Source: Flavobacterium aquariorum (GTDB lineage: Bacteria > Bacteroidota > Bacteroidia > Flavobacteriales > Flavobacteriaceae). From it: DNA of 64,000 nucleotides. Below, piece after piece: positions 53,757-63,005 of this stretch. The notes beneath the pieces were generated by a model. It saw only the letters and a list, made by a program, of their open reading frames with translations, was not told the origin of the DNA and searched no databases. Every line of letters starts with the position of its first letter. The stretch's first letter is position 1. The position numbers and the translations under genes are program-made. The stretch lies in NCBI RefSeq assembly GCF_003254745.1, contig NZ_QKXH01000001.1, forward strand, positions 434,001 through 498,000, read 5' to 3'.

Positions 53757-54707
53757 CTAATGGACTTCTATTATTACTTCACTTTTGTTTTTCTTTTTTC
53801 GCATTGCATAATTAATCAGATACAATCCAATTAACGTTATGCTACCGCCAAAGATTATTGCTGTGGTTAATGGTTCCCCAAAAATAAAAGCGCCCAAAAT
53901 TACTGCAACTATTGGGTTTACGTAAGCATAGACGCTGCTCAGTTCGGTTGGAAGTTTTTGTAAGGCATAAATAAAAGCGATAAAAGTCAGGACAGAACCG
54001 ACGATTACCAAATAAGCAATCGATAACCAAGAATTAATTGGAATTTCCGAAAGCGGAATGCTTGCTCCAGTAGCTCCAACAAATGAAAAAAGAAAAATAC
54101 TGGAAATAAACATTTGTAACCCCAAGCTGAAATATGGATTGAAACTCGCCGCTTTTTTCTTGGTATATAAAGTGCCAAAGGCCCAAGTAATTGTTGCCGC
54201 TATCGAAAGAATTATTCCAAATTGAAAGTCGGGTTGTAAAAAGTCGAGCAAGTGCTCATAAAAAATAACGCAAACTCCTCCAAAACAAACTAAAATTCCC
54301 AGAATTGCCAATCTGGTAACTCTTTCGCCTTTAAAAATACTGATGAATACAATCCACAAAGGAACCATAGCTCCAATTATAGCCCCCAAGCCACTGCTGA
54401 TATATTTCACGCCCCACGTGCTGAGTCCATTGCTAAAAACAAAATTAAGTAAACTTAGAATAATGATAGTTTTCCATTGCTTTCCTTTGGGCCAAGGTGT
54501 TTTTTTGAATAAGAAAAAGGCAAGATATAAAGAACCTCCAATAAATTGTCTAATGCCAGCGAGCTGTAATGCTGGCATGTGTTTAACCCCTTCTTTCGAT
54601 GCCAACCACGTGGTACCCCAAAAAAAACTCACCCAACACAAAGCTAAAACGGGTAATCCGATGGCATTGATTCTAGACTTAAAAGCGGTTTGTATTTTTG
54701 TTCTCAA
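53757..54707 (-). CDS. DMT-superfamily (EamA) exporter
   Basis: 316 residues, about ten membrane segments in two EamA repeats, each with a hydrophobic core such as 'LPVLALCWVSFFWGTTWLASKEG' and 'LSIAATITWAFGTLYTKK'. Exports small metabolites in other bacteria; the substrate here is not known. The only upstream start in frame is a TTG at 54707, one base after the stop of the neighbouring gene, so the two are probably coupled. An ATG further in lies within the first repeat and would lose a helix. A short Arg/Lys-rich tail ends the protein. Confidence 0.87.
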   Translation of the reverse strand: MRTKIQTAFKSRINAIGLPVLALCWVSFFWGTTWLASKEGVKHMPALQLAGIRQFIGGSLYLAFFLFKKTPWPKGKQWKTIIILSLLNFVFSNGLSTWGVKYISSGLGAIIGAMVPLWIVFISIFKGERVTRLAILGILVCFGGVCVIFYEHLLDFLQPDFQFGIILSIAATITWAFGTLYTKKKAASFNPYFSLGLQMFISSIFLFSFVGATGASIPLSEIPINSWLSIAYLVIVGSVLTFIAFIYALQKLPTELSSVYAYVNPIVAVILGAFIFGEPLTTAIIFGGSITLIGLYLINYAMRKKKNKSEVIIEVH

Positions 54708-54708
54708 C

Positions 54709-55533
54709 TTACAAATTGGTTTTAATGAAGGAATAACCCAAAACGTTTTCTACTTTATCGCTCAAAACCAGCTTTCCAGTTGAAGGTTTCGAGTGGTCAA
54801 ATTGTGGCAAAGGTAAAGCTAATTCGGTTGCTTTTTGAGTATAATAGGTTTCTCTTTCGGGATGAAAAGGACTCACACCATTGTAAATTTCGTTCCAAGA
54901 ACCACTAGCTATTATTTTAAGAATAATACCAACAGAATCGTCCTGATGGATAAAATTAATGGGAGTTTCTGGATTTTCTAAGTTTTGTTTTCCTGCCAAA
55001 AATTTTATCGGATTTCGGTCTTCACCAATGAGTCCGCCAAAACGGAGAATCGTACTTTTGAAGTTGAGATTATTCTGCAAAAGCGATTCCGCTTCCAGTA
55101 ATTGTTTGCCACTTTCAGTATCTGGTTTTGGAACAGTTTCTTCGGATATCTTTCCATTGATTTCGCCATAAACGGAAGTCGAGCTTACAAAAAGTACATT
55201 CTCAATCGTCGATTTTTCCAGATACGGAATCAAAGTTTTTATTTTTTCAACAAATACCTTTTCATTCGAAGTTGAAGTTTCAGCGTTTTTTCCTCTCAAT
55301 TGAGGCGGAATATCAATAACCAAAGTTTCACTTCCGTTGAGAAAGTCTTCGATTGCACCCGTTATATTTTTGCTGTTAAGCGCAATCAAAAAAGGATCAA
55401 TGCTCAACGATTTTAATGTAGAAAGTTTACCTTCGGATGTAGTTGAGCCTTTCACGGAAAATCCATTTATTAGTAAGGCTTTCGCCAAAGGCAAACCCAA
55501 CCAGCCACAGCCCAATATGCTTATTTGTCTCAT
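54709..55533 (-). CDS. NAD(P)-binding Rossmann protein (YeeZ/SDR-like)
   Basis: 274 residues from the ATG at 55533; the upstream ATG at 55554 overlaps the previous stop codon and would add 7 residues (a coupled start that cannot be ruled out). The dinucleotide-binding loop is 'ISILGCGWLGLPLAKALL'. 'VLFVSSTSVYGEINGKISEETVPKPDTESGKQLLEAE' resembles the SDR-type active-site region, and 'PINFIHQDDSVGII' the C-terminal part, as in YeeZ and related NAD-dependent epimerases. Substrate unknown. Confidence 0.84.
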   Translation of the reverse strand: MRQISILGCGWLGLPLAKALLINGFSVKGSTTSEGKLSTLKSLSIDPFLIALNSKNITGAIEDFLNGSETLVIDIPPQLRGKNAETSTSNEKVFVEKIKTLIPYLEKSTIENVLFVSSTSVYGEINGKISEETVPKPDTESGKQLLEAESLLQNNLNFKSTILRFGGLIGEDRNPIKFLAGKQNLENPETPINFIHQDDSVGIILKIIASGSWNEIYNGVSPFHPERETYYTQKATELALPLPQFDHSKPSTGKLVLSDKVENVLGYSFIKTNL

Positions 55534-55553
55534 TTTATATTTTTTATAACCCA

Positions 55554-56003
55554 TTATAATTCCAGAAAAAAACGTACTTTATCTTTCCCTGTCCCACCAA
55601 TGCGATGGTAAAATTTGATAGCCTTTTCATTGAATTTAGGAGTGTGCCATTGTATGTTGATGCACTTTTTATCCTTTGCAATCTGTTTTAATTTTTCGAT
55701 TATGGCCTCACCAATTCGAAAACCGCGAATCTCTTCTTCGAGATACAAACAATCCATATACATAAAAGAGGCGGCATCCCAAGTTGAAAAATCAAAAGTA
55801 TAACTCGCATATCCAACGATTGTTTCATTGGCTTCAACAACCAAACAAAATAATTTGGGTTGTTCACCAAACAAGGCGTTTTTAAGTCCGTCTTCTTTTC
55901 CGATAGGATCAAAAGGGGCTCGTTCATAGTCTGCGTGTTTTTGACACAAATCAACCACTGCATATACATCTTTTGGTTGGCAATCTCTTATTAAATACTT
56001 CAT
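55554..56003 (-). CDS. GNAT acetyltransferase
   Basis: 149 residues. 'YMDCLYLEEEIRGFRIGEAIIEKLKQIAKDKK' carries the acetyl-CoA pocket motif (R-G-F-R-I-G) and 'WHTPKFNEKAIKFYHRIGG' the helix before the C-terminal strand. It resembles spermidine/diamine N-acetyltransferase-like proteins, but the substrate cannot be assigned. It is downstream of the LysR gene and upstream of the SDR-like gene, with the next start overlapping its stop. Confidence 0.85.
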   Translation of the reverse strand: MKYLIRDCQPKDVYAVVDLCQKHADYERAPFDPIGKEDGLKNALFGEQPKLFCLVVEANETIVGYASYTFDFSTWDAASFMYMDCLYLEEEIRGFRIGEAIIEKLKQIAKDKKCINIQWHTPKFNEKAIKFYHRIGGTGKDKVRFFLEL

Positions 56004-56085
56004 ATGTAGATAATATTTGTTTTTTGAAGGAATATGGTATCGCTAGATCTTCATCGCTATTGTGACAAATGTTGTCATGGCGATT

Positions 56086-56976
56086 TCATTGCAGATTGAT
56101 TTCGGTTTGTAAAAAGCCAATAAAATGGTTGAAATAATCTGGATATTGTTTTTCGGCTCTAATGGCTATAAAATGTTTTCTTTTTAGCCCGCTTTTGCCA
56201 ATTTTTATAGCTTTGATAGGGCTACTTTTTAAATAAGGTTGTAACGCCCATTTTGCCATTGACATCACGCCCATATCAGCTTTGACCATTTCGATAGAAG
56301 CTTCGGTGAGCGGTAATGGAGTTACTTTTTTCGGAGTTATTTGGGCTGGAGCCAAAACCATTTGATGAATGGTAACCGTTTCCATCGGCAAGGAATGGAT
56401 GATTAAATGCTCATTTGCAAAATCTTCGGCAACTACATATTTTTTATTGGCCCAAGGATGATTTTCAGAAACGGCCATAACCACTTCATCCTGAAAAAGC
56501 TCCAGATATTTTATTCTGTCATCTTTGATTTGATCACTGACTATTCCAATGTCGATTACATTATCCAGTAATTTTTGTAAAGGATAATGGGTGGCTTCGG
56601 TAACAATCTTCAATTCAACATTAGGATATAAATGGTGGAATTGCTTCAAAACAGAGGGCAACCAATGGTAACTGGAAAAGCATTCGGTACTGATACGGAT
56701 TTCTCCAAATTCCCCGAAAACCATTTCTTTTATTTGGAGCTCTGTTTCCGAAAGTTTGTCGAGAATCTCATTTGCAATTTCATATAATTTCTCGCCCGCT
56801 TTGGTCAGAACCAGTCTTTTGTTCGTTCTCAAAAACAGCTGTGTACCCAATTGGTATTCGGCTTCTTTGAGCTGATGACTCAAGGCTGATTGTGTCAAAT
56901 GCAGTTTGTCAATCGCTTTTGTAATGCTCCCTTCTTCGACAATTGCTTTGATCAATCTTAGATGTCTGATTTCCAT
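56086..56976 (-). CDS. LysR-type transcriptional regulator
   Basis: 296 residues. An N-terminal winged helix-turn-helix (about 1-60: 'MEIRHLRLIKAIVEEGSITKAIDKLHLTQSALSHQLKEAEYQLGTQLF') is followed by a LysR substrate-binding domain (about 90-290: 'GEIRISTECFSSYHWLPSVLKQFHHLYPNVELKI'). It is divergent from a rhodanese-type gene, the usual arrangement for a regulator and its target. The intergenic region has a 13-bp inverted repeat at 57027-57059 that could be its binding site. Confidence 0.93.
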   Translation of the reverse strand: MEIRHLRLIKAIVEEGSITKAIDKLHLTQSALSHQLKEAEYQLGTQLFLRTNKRLVLTKAGEKLYEIANEILDKLSETELQIKEMVFGEFGEIRISTECFSSYHWLPSVLKQFHHLYPNVELKIVTEATHYPLQKLLDNVIDIGIVSDQIKDDRIKYLELFQDEVVMAVSENHPWANKKYVVAEDFANEHLIIHSLPMETVTIHQMVLAPAQITPKKVTPLPLTEASIEMVKADMGVMSMAKWALQPYLKSSPIKAIKIGKSGLKRKHFIAIRAEKQYPDYFNHFIGFLQTEINLQ

Positions 56977-57026
56977 TTTCGAAAATTATTTGCACAAAGG
57001 AACAAAATTTATAATTGGATTTGTAT

Positions 57027-57059
57027 GAAAAGAATTCATCTATTCCATGAATTCTTTTC
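57027..57059. promoter_or_regulatory. 13-bp inverted repeat between LysR and rhodanese genes
   Basis: GAAAAGAATTCAT (57027-57039) and its complement (57047-57059) with a seven-base spacer. It lies upstream of the rhodanese -7 element, as LysR-type operators often do. Confidence 0.65.
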
Positions 57060-57084
57060 GTTTTTATGGTAAATTTAGTTGTTC

Positions 57085-57092
57085 TAATTTTG
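57085..57092 (+). promoter_or_regulatory. -7 promoter element of the rhodanese gene
   Basis: TAATTTTG matches TAnnTTTG and lies 29 bp before the ATG at 57122. Confidence 0.6.
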
Positions 57093-57121
57093 GATCATTA
57101 ATCAATCTAAAAGCAATATTA

Positions 57122-57517
57122 ATGGAAGCACAAATAAAACATTATGAAAACAAATTGGCATTCGAAATGGATCCGTCCGATTTGTTTGACGCCTTAAATA
57201 ATGGAGAAAAAGTAATCGCTATTGATGCCCGAAAAGTATTTGGATTTGAGGCAGAACATATTCCAAACGCGATCAATATTCCGCATCGCGAAATGAGTCC
57301 GGAAACTACTGCTCACTTGGACAAGGAAGTATTGTATGTAACTTATTGTGATGGAATAGGCTGTAATGCTTCCACAAAAGGTGCTTTGAATATGACCAAG
57401 TTAGGATTTAAAGTAAAAGAATTAATAGGCGGAATCGAGTGGTGGAAATTTGACGGATATGCTACCGAGGGAGCTAAGGGGAATAAAGATGGAGCGAAAT
57501 TTGAATGTGCTTGTTGA
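57122..57517 (+). CDS. Rhodanese-domain protein
   Basis: 131 residues from the ATG at 57122; an upstream in-frame ATG at 57047 falls inside the operator palindrome and was rejected. Single rhodanese domain with 'VIAIDARKVFGFEAEHIPNAINIPHREM' and the active-site cysteine in 'YVTYCDGIGCNAST'. A second cysteine follows in the loop, and 'CAC' ends the protein. Rhodaneses move sulfane sulfur or bind related ligands; the role here is unknown. Divergent from a LysR regulator that probably controls it. Confidence 0.86.
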   Translation: MEAQIKHYENKLAFEMDPSDLFDALNNGEKVIAIDARKVFGFEAEHIPNAINIPHREMSPETTAHLDKEVLYVTYCDGIGCNASTKGALNMTKLGFKVKELIGGIEWWKFDGYATEGAKGNKDGAKFECAC

Positions 57518-57537
57518 TGGGATAAGATTTTCAAATT

Positions 57538-57566
57538 CTTTAAGGTCATAATTTATGACCTTAAAG
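57538..57566. terminator. Terminator between rhodanese and GNAT genes
   Basis: 13-bp stem (ctttaaggtcata and complement) and a three-base loop, between convergent genes. The T run is weak. Confidence 0.65.
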
Positions 57567-57592
57567 ATAATCCATTCAGTATGCAATATGTT

Positions 57593-58123
57593 TTAAATCC
57601 AATCTTCTTTTCGAATATGATACTCAAAGTAAGGGACTTCGCTATTGTTAAAATCTACAATACCTATTTTAGTTGCACCAATTTTTGCAATAGCTTTTTG
57701 AGATATAATATTTGTTTCACCAATATGAAAAAGTATCGTATTAATGTATTGGAATGCATAATTAATCAGTAATTTTTTCATCGCTTTGTTATGGCCGGTA
57801 CCCCAGTATTTTTTGGCTAAAAAAGTATAACCAATGGCAATAGCAGAATTTGTAGTGTCCAAATTATAAAAACGAGTACTTCCTATTAACTCATTAGTTG
57901 CGACATCATAAACTAGAAATGCACTTTTGGATGCTTGAGCACTATCCAAAAAAAACTGAAACTCTTCCCTTTTATAACGGTTTTTTGATGGGTGATTCTC
58001 CCATATTTCTGGGTCAGATGCTACTTTGTATAACATTTCAAGATCACTTTCTTGGAGCGGTATCAATTTTATTTGATCGTTTTCAAGCGTTTCAGGCTGT
58101 AAATTAAAATCTAAATTTGACAT
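57593..58123 (-). CDS. GNAT acetyltransferase, RimJ/RimL type
   Basis: 176 residues. Family start 'ENDQIKLIPLQESDLEMLYKVASDPEIWENHP', motif A 'IGYTFLAKKYWGTGHNKAMKKLLINYAF' and motif B 'HIGETNIISQKAIAKIGATKIG'. It resembles ribosomal-protein or small-molecule N-acetyltransferases; the substrate is not known. It lies 26 bp downstream of the large M28 peptidase gene (same strand) and could be cotranscribed with it. It is unrelated by sequence to the GNAT at 55554. Confidence 0.87.
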   Translation of the reverse strand: MSNLDFNLQPETLENDQIKLIPLQESDLEMLYKVASDPEIWENHPSKNRYKREEFQFFLDSAQASKSAFLVYDVATNELIGSTRFYNLDTTNSAIAIGYTFLAKKYWGTGHNKAMKKLLINYAFQYINTILFHIGETNIISQKAIAKIGATKIGIVDFNNSEVPYFEYHIRKEDWI

Positions 58124-58149
58124 AATTGATTTGCTTTTCTTAATACTAT

Positions 58150-60543
58150 TTATTTAACCCTCAAGGTATCTTTTACCACCTTTAAACTATCCGTAACTAC
58201 AGGTTGCACTGCGACAGGATTCACAACAGGCGCAACGAATTTTTGATGTCGTTTTATTTTTTGGGTAATGATTACCGCATCATTCAATACAAAAGGTGTT
58301 GGCATCATCCAGCTTTCTCTTGGAGTCATCGCAAATAGTGGATTTACCATTAAATCAAAAGAACTTTCCATTACATCCATATCGAGAACAGTCGCTCGGT
58401 TCACCGTGAATTGCAGTATAAGTGGTTCGTTATTTACGACATAATAACTCAACAGTTTTTTGCCGTTTCTTTCCAATTCCGGTCCTTGCTGACCCAAAGT
58501 ACTCACACCATTGGCTTTGAAATTGTAAAAAGTCATGATTTCATTGGCAAAAATATCATAGCGATTGACCTTTCGGTTTGGGGTAATTTGTATTTTTAAA
58601 TATCTTTTGACACCTACCACGCTGTCTTGCAGAAAAGTAATCGTTGGTTTGGGAATCCCTTTGTTTGGCGCTTCTGCTGCATATGTGAACTCCGAATTGT
58701 ACTTGCTGACTAACTTTAAATTATTGAAGATTTTTGCTCCTTTCGGTTTTTCTCCTAAATAAGCTTTCGTCCAGGAATCCAGATTGGTATCATAAGTTAA
58801 CCAATAAGCTTTATTGTTATTTGCATTATAGAGATATACCAAACTGTTGGATTTGGCTTCACCCAATTCATAACCTGAGTGGTATTGCGCTTTCGCTAAA
58901 AATAAAACCGACGTAAAAAAGAATAATAATGACCAAGTTCCTTTTTTGGCGAAAGCTCCAAAAACAGGCAACAATAATCCAAACGCCAAAACAGTCAGAA
59001 TAGCACTTCCGAATAGCACTTTCAATCCCAAACCTACGGGAAACATTTGAATAAACGGAGCAACAATCAATAAGGTGGGAATTCCACAAATGATGTTTAC
59101 AATCCAATTTGATCTTTGGCTAAACACAAAAACCGCGAACGCAATCAGTCCAAAATAGACAGGAATAATCAAGAATCCAGCACCGCGCAAGCTATTCGCA
59201 AGGAATCCATTGAGTACAATCCAAAATAAAAGCGGAATGACATAGTGGTTCATTGTCACTTTTGGTTTGGAAGCTATTTGATAAAAGAAGAAGCAGATCG
59301 AAAGACTCATCAATACAAAGGCTGCAATATAATCGTGTCCGTTGTAGGTAAATCCGTTGAGTAAATCATTGTATTGCGGATTCAACAGCAGCAATCCTTT
59401 CCATCCATAATAAGTGATTAATCCCGTAAAAATCAAAGAACCCAAAAACGGGAAAAACCCTTTCATAATGTCGTTCAGCTTTAGCATTCTTTTGGCTTTA
59501 CCCAAAAACACCAAAATGATTAACAAACCAGCAGCAATCAATGTCATTGGAACAACCCAATCAAAAGGATAACTGATAAACGTAAATGGAATCGTGAAAT
59601 AAACATCGTCTGTAGTTGATGCCGTAGCATTCAAATCAGCATTCGAGAAATAATTCAGTAACGGCATCAAGTACGAACCTTGGTGTTTCAAGGTGTTTTT
59701 GTCCAAATGCGCCACATCATCCTGAGCGGTGTGGTAATTGAAATGGTCATCAATAAAAGCAAAATTAAATCCTTGAATATTGCCTTGCTCTCTAAAAACG
59801 GTTAAGTCGGTGTCATTCGGCAACATTTTGTAAATACTGTACATCAATGAATTCGAAACAGGATAAGTAGCATCTGCTTTTGCAAATTCTTTGACCAAAC
59901 CAGCATTTCCTTTGTTGGTTTCCATCAGCATATAACTCGGTCCCGATGAACCGCGGGCTTCGAAATTTAAAACCAATCCTATTTCTTTAGCCCATTGGTG
60001 TTGGGTAACAAAAAGTGCGGCGCCGTTCAAACCTAATTCTTCTGCATCCGTAAATAGAATGATAATGTCGTTTTGGTGTTTGGTTCTCGCATTCAAAAAA
60101 GCGCGAACACCTTCTAGTATCGTTGCCACACCCGAAGCATCATCGCTGGCTCCGTGTGAAAAAGAATGCGGTGCACTGTCATAATGCGAGAGTAGGAGCA
60201 ATGCTTTGGTATTTTTAGTCCCTTTAATACGACACAAAATATTTTTGGATTTAACCAAATTACCCCAGTCGCTCAACGTAAAACCTTCCTGAACCGTTGT
60301 TTCCAATCCTAGTTTTTGAAGCTCTTTGATGATATAATTGGCAACAACCTCGTGGTTTTTTGTGCCCACATAATGGGGTTGTTTTGCTATAGCATTAATA
60401 TGTTCCAAAGCTCTGCTCGTCGAAAACTCCGTTACTTTCTTGTCCTCGTCAGGTGACCACGAAGGCATTAAGGAAGCGAATAAAAATCCCAAAATTCCTA
60501 GGATGATGACAATAGTTATAATGGAGGAATAATTCTTTTTCAT
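58150..60543 (-). CDS. M28-family membrane-bound zinc peptidase
   Basis: 797 residues. A membrane anchor near residue 20 precedes the M28 peptidase domain (about 60-300). Zinc ligands are visible in 'LLLSHYDSAPHSFSHGASDDASGVATILEGVRAF' and 'ILFTDAEELGLNGAALF', and the later histidine is in 'DDHFNYHTAQDDVAHLD'. About eight further membrane segments (about 320-560) and a C-terminal extracytoplasmic domain follow. The architecture resembles endoplasmic-reticulum-type metallopeptidase 1 and its bacterial relatives. Substrate unknown. It ends in a Pro/Val/Lys-rich tail. Confidence 0.9.
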   Translation of the reverse strand: MKKNYSSIITIVIILGILGFLFASLMPSWSPDEDKKVTEFSTSRALEHINAIAKQPHYVGTKNHEVVANYIIKELQKLGLETTVQEGFTLSDWGNLVKSKNILCRIKGTKNTKALLLLSHYDSAPHSFSHGASDDASGVATILEGVRAFLNARTKHQNDIIILFTDAEELGLNGAALFVTQHQWAKEIGLVLNFEARGSSGPSYMLMETNKGNAGLVKEFAKADATYPVSNSLMYSIYKMLPNDTDLTVFREQGNIQGFNFAFIDDHFNYHTAQDDVAHLDKNTLKHQGSYLMPLLNYFSNADLNATASTTDDVYFTIPFTFISYPFDWVVPMTLIAAGLLIILVFLGKAKRMLKLNDIMKGFFPFLGSLIFTGLITYYGWKGLLLLNPQYNDLLNGFTYNGHDYIAAFVLMSLSICFFFYQIASKPKVTMNHYVIPLLFWIVLNGFLANSLRGAGFLIIPVYFGLIAFAVFVFSQRSNWIVNIICGIPTLLIVAPFIQMFPVGLGLKVLFGSAILTVLAFGLLLPVFGAFAKKGTWSLLFFFTSVLFLAKAQYHSGYELGEAKSNSLVYLYNANNNKAYWLTYDTNLDSWTKAYLGEKPKGAKIFNNLKLVSKYNSEFTYAAEAPNKGIPKPTITFLQDSVVGVKRYLKIQITPNRKVNRYDIFANEIMTFYNFKANGVSTLGQQGPELERNGKKLLSYYVVNNEPLILQFTVNRATVLDMDVMESSFDLMVNPLFAMTPRESWMMPTPFVLNDAVIITQKIKRHQKFVAPVVNPVAVQPVVTDSLKVVKDTLRVK

Positions 60544-60554
60544 AATTGGGGGTA

Positions 60555-60902
60555 TTAAATATCTTTTTTAACTAACATGTAATAATCATTGTCCAAAACC
60601 ATGTAGCCTTGATCATACAGGAAATAGTAGGTATTTCCCGTTTTGGTATTCAAAACATTGGTAAAAAACTCAAAATCAAAACCCTTACTCATCAACTTGG
60701 CTCGGGTTGTTTTGGATTTTCCATCAACATTCAGTTCCGACAAAATTCGGTAATTTTTACGCAATTTGTTGTTGATATTGCGCATATAATTCGTACTATC
60801 CTTATTTATTTTGTTGTTGTAGGCATTTCGGCAACCGTCGCTGCAGAATTTTTTGTCTTCTCGACCTACAATGGGATCTCCACATTCAAGGCAGGTTTTC
60901 AT
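60555..60902 (-). CDS. Small zinc-ribbon protein (DUF2116-type)
   Basis: 115 residues. An N-terminal zinc ribbon has two knuckles, 'CLECGDPIVGREDKKFC' and 'CRNAY' (four cysteines in about 20 residues), then a helical basic region and a strand-rich tail. It may bind nucleic acid or protein. Its ATG overlaps the stop of the GNAT-nitrilase gene by 3 bp (ATGA), so the two are coupled. It is followed by the M28 peptidase 11 bp later, giving a likely operon of three. No specific function recognised. Confidence 0.78.
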   Translation of the reverse strand: MKTCLECGDPIVGREDKKFCSDGCRNAYNNKINKDSTNYMRNINNKLRKNYRILSELNVDGKSKTTRAKLMSKGFDFEFFTNVLNTKTGNTYYFLYDQGYMVLDNDYYMLVKKDI

Positions 60903-62428
60903 GGTTCTATCTTTTTTATTTGATACAAATCGGTTCTTCGGTCTTTCAGGATTCTCACACTTCCGTGTTCGTGTAATTCTTTCAGCAATCGCAAATCGAC
61001 ATCGACAATCAAGGTCATTTCGGTATTTGGAGTAGCTTCGGCTTTGATGCCATTACTCGGAAAAGCAAAATCCGAAGGCGTAAAAACTGCTGCTTGTGCA
61101 TATTGAATATCCATATTATTTACTTTGGGCAAATTCCCGACACAGCCTGTAATGGCAACATAACATTCGTTTTCTATCGCTCGGGCCTGCGCACAATGTT
61201 TCACCCGAGTGTAAGCGTTTTGAGTATCGGTCAGGAAAGGTACAAACAGGATATTCATTCCTTCATCGGCCATAATTCTTGAAACTTCTGGAAACTCCAC
61301 ATCATAGCAAATCATAATCCCAATTTTACCGCAATCGGTATCAAAAGTCTTGATTTCAGACCCACCTTTCATTCCCCAATGTTGTGTTTCGTTTGGAGTT
61401 ATATGAATTTTGGTATACATTTCTGAAGTTCCATCTCTTTTGCACAGAAATCCCACATTGTATAAATTTCCATTTTCCAAATACGGCATACTGCCCGATA
61501 TGATATTGATATTATATGAAATGGCCAATTCCTGAAACCGTTTCCGAATGGGATCTGAATGTTTCGCTAATTCCCGAATCGCTTCTGCCTCGGTCAAATG
61601 ATTGTAGTCGGCCATCAAAGGCGCAATGAACAATTCTGGAAAAACTGCAAAATCGCAACTGTAACCCGAAACTACATCAATAAAAAATTCTGATTGTTCG
61701 AATAAAGCTTCGAGGTTGCCCAAGGATCGCATTTGCCACTGAATTAATCCTAAACGGATAACATTTTTCTCCGTGTTTATTAATCTCGGACTTTCGTCAA
61801 AGTAGATATTGTTCCATTCCAGTAAAACTGCAAATTCCTTGGAATCTTCATCGCCGGCCAAATAGTTCTTCATGATTCGAAGCACGTGAAAATCATTACT
61901 CAGCTGAAATGAAAGTACCGGATCGTGCAATTGCTTGCTTTTCACTTTCTCAATGTATTTTTTGGGCGTTAGTTTGTCGGCATACTGACCATAACTCGGA
62001 ATACGACCTGCAAAAACAATCCCTTTGAGGTTCAATTTTTCACACAATTCTTTTCGGGCATCATACAAACGCCTGCCCAAACGCAAACCGCGATAATTGG
62101 GATGAATAAAAACATCGATTCCGTATAATATTTCCCCATTCGGATTGTGAGTCGAAAACGAATAGTCAGCGATTATTTGTGAGTAATTATGCTTTTTATC
62201 GACCAGTTTTTCATCAACAATCAGGGACAAGGCGGAGCCCACCACTTTTCCATCGACAAGAATAACTAATTGCCCCTCTGGGAAAATACCCAGTAAGCGC
62301 TCAATATCATTAGCACGCCAATAGGAATCAGCCATTTCAGGATACGATTCCACCATCGAGTTTTTGAGTTGTTTGTAATCCTCAAAAGCTAAATTTCGCA
62401 ATTCTACTTTTTTTATTTTGGCCTGCAT
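60899..62428 (-). CDS. GNAT-nitrilase fusion protein
   Basis: 509 residues. The first ~200 residues form a GNAT domain ('YGIDVFIHPNYRGLRLGRRLYDARKEL' with the acetyl-CoA motif). The remaining ~285 form a carbon-nitrogen hydrolase with the Glu-Lys-Cys triad in 'FAVFPELFIAPL', 'YTKIHITPNE' and 'GIMICYDVEFPE'. This two-domain arrangement is known in many bacteria, but no substrate is assigned. The nitrilase-type half could hydrolyse an amide made or modified by the first half. The stop overlaps the zinc-ribbon start. Confidence 0.92.
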   Translation of the reverse strand: MQAKIKKVELRNLAFEDYKQLKNSMVESYPEMADSYWRANDIERLLGIFPEGQLVILVDGKVVGSALSLIVDEKLVDKKHNYSQIIADYSFSTHNPNGEILYGIDVFIHPNYRGLRLGRRLYDARKELCEKLNLKGIVFAGRIPSYGQYADKLTPKKYIEKVKSKQLHDPVLSFQLSNDFHVLRIMKNYLAGDEDSKEFAVLLEWNNIYFDESPRLINTEKNVIRLGLIQWQMRSLGNLEALFEQSEFFIDVVSGYSCDFAVFPELFIAPLMADYNHLTEAEAIRELAKHSDPIRKRFQELAISYNINIISGSMPYLENGNLYNVGFLCKRDGTSEMYTKIHITPNETQHWGMKGGSEIKTFDTDCGKIGIMICYDVEFPEVSRIMADEGMNILFVPFLTDTQNAYTRVKHCAQARAIENECYVAITGCVGNLPKVNNMDIQYAQAAVFTPSDFAFPSNGIKAEATPNTEMTLIVDVDLRLLKELHEHGSVRILKDRRTDLYQIKKIEP

Positions 62429-62534
62429 AATGGAGAATTTTAGGTGATTAATTAGTTTAAAGAAACATCATTTTATTTTTTTGGAGCCAATCTTTGGGTT
62501 TTATTAGTGGGTATGGGTTCCTGCTGCCATTCCA

Positions 62535-62578
62535 ATTCCCGTTGAAAAGCGGCGGATTTTCTCTTCCATCAGGGCTAA
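62535..62578 (+). repeat. Degenerate copy D of the dispersed hairpin repeat
   Basis: Starts 'aattcccgttg' and ends 'ccatcagggctaa', like copy A, but the centre is short and lacks a long stem. Included in the 62429-63005 gap, which holds no ORF I would defend and includes both divergent promoters. Confidence 0.45.
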
Positions 62579-63005
62579 TCAGAATTTATGGTTTTGTTTT
62601 TGAATCAAATAATTTCCTTTATAAATGAGCCGTATATTTAATGAATTGTACAGATTGTAACAGATTTTTCAATTTCTGACTATGAAAACTGTAATCATAG
62701 TAAGTGCTATAATTCTTATCAGCTTAAAATCCGTTTAATCCTTGTCAGCATTGACCTAATCTCAGTTGCCAAATCTGAAGTAATGCAATCTGTATTATTT
62801 GCCGATTCCCAAATATACTCAAAAATTCCCATTTACAAACGGTTACAAATAATTACAACCGAAAGTAAATAGTTAACAACCGAATAACTTTTGCAGTCGT
62901 CGCATCTTTGCCATGTCGAAATGAAACAAATGCATATCAATAACAATAGCAAATGTCAATTTCAATAAAAATCATATACACACTAACATTCAAATTTTAC
63001 ACGCC

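Noticed and set aside
62682..62738. 17-residue ORF beginning MKTVIIVSAI
   Set aside because: Too short and no start context or conserved features; treated as non-coding.
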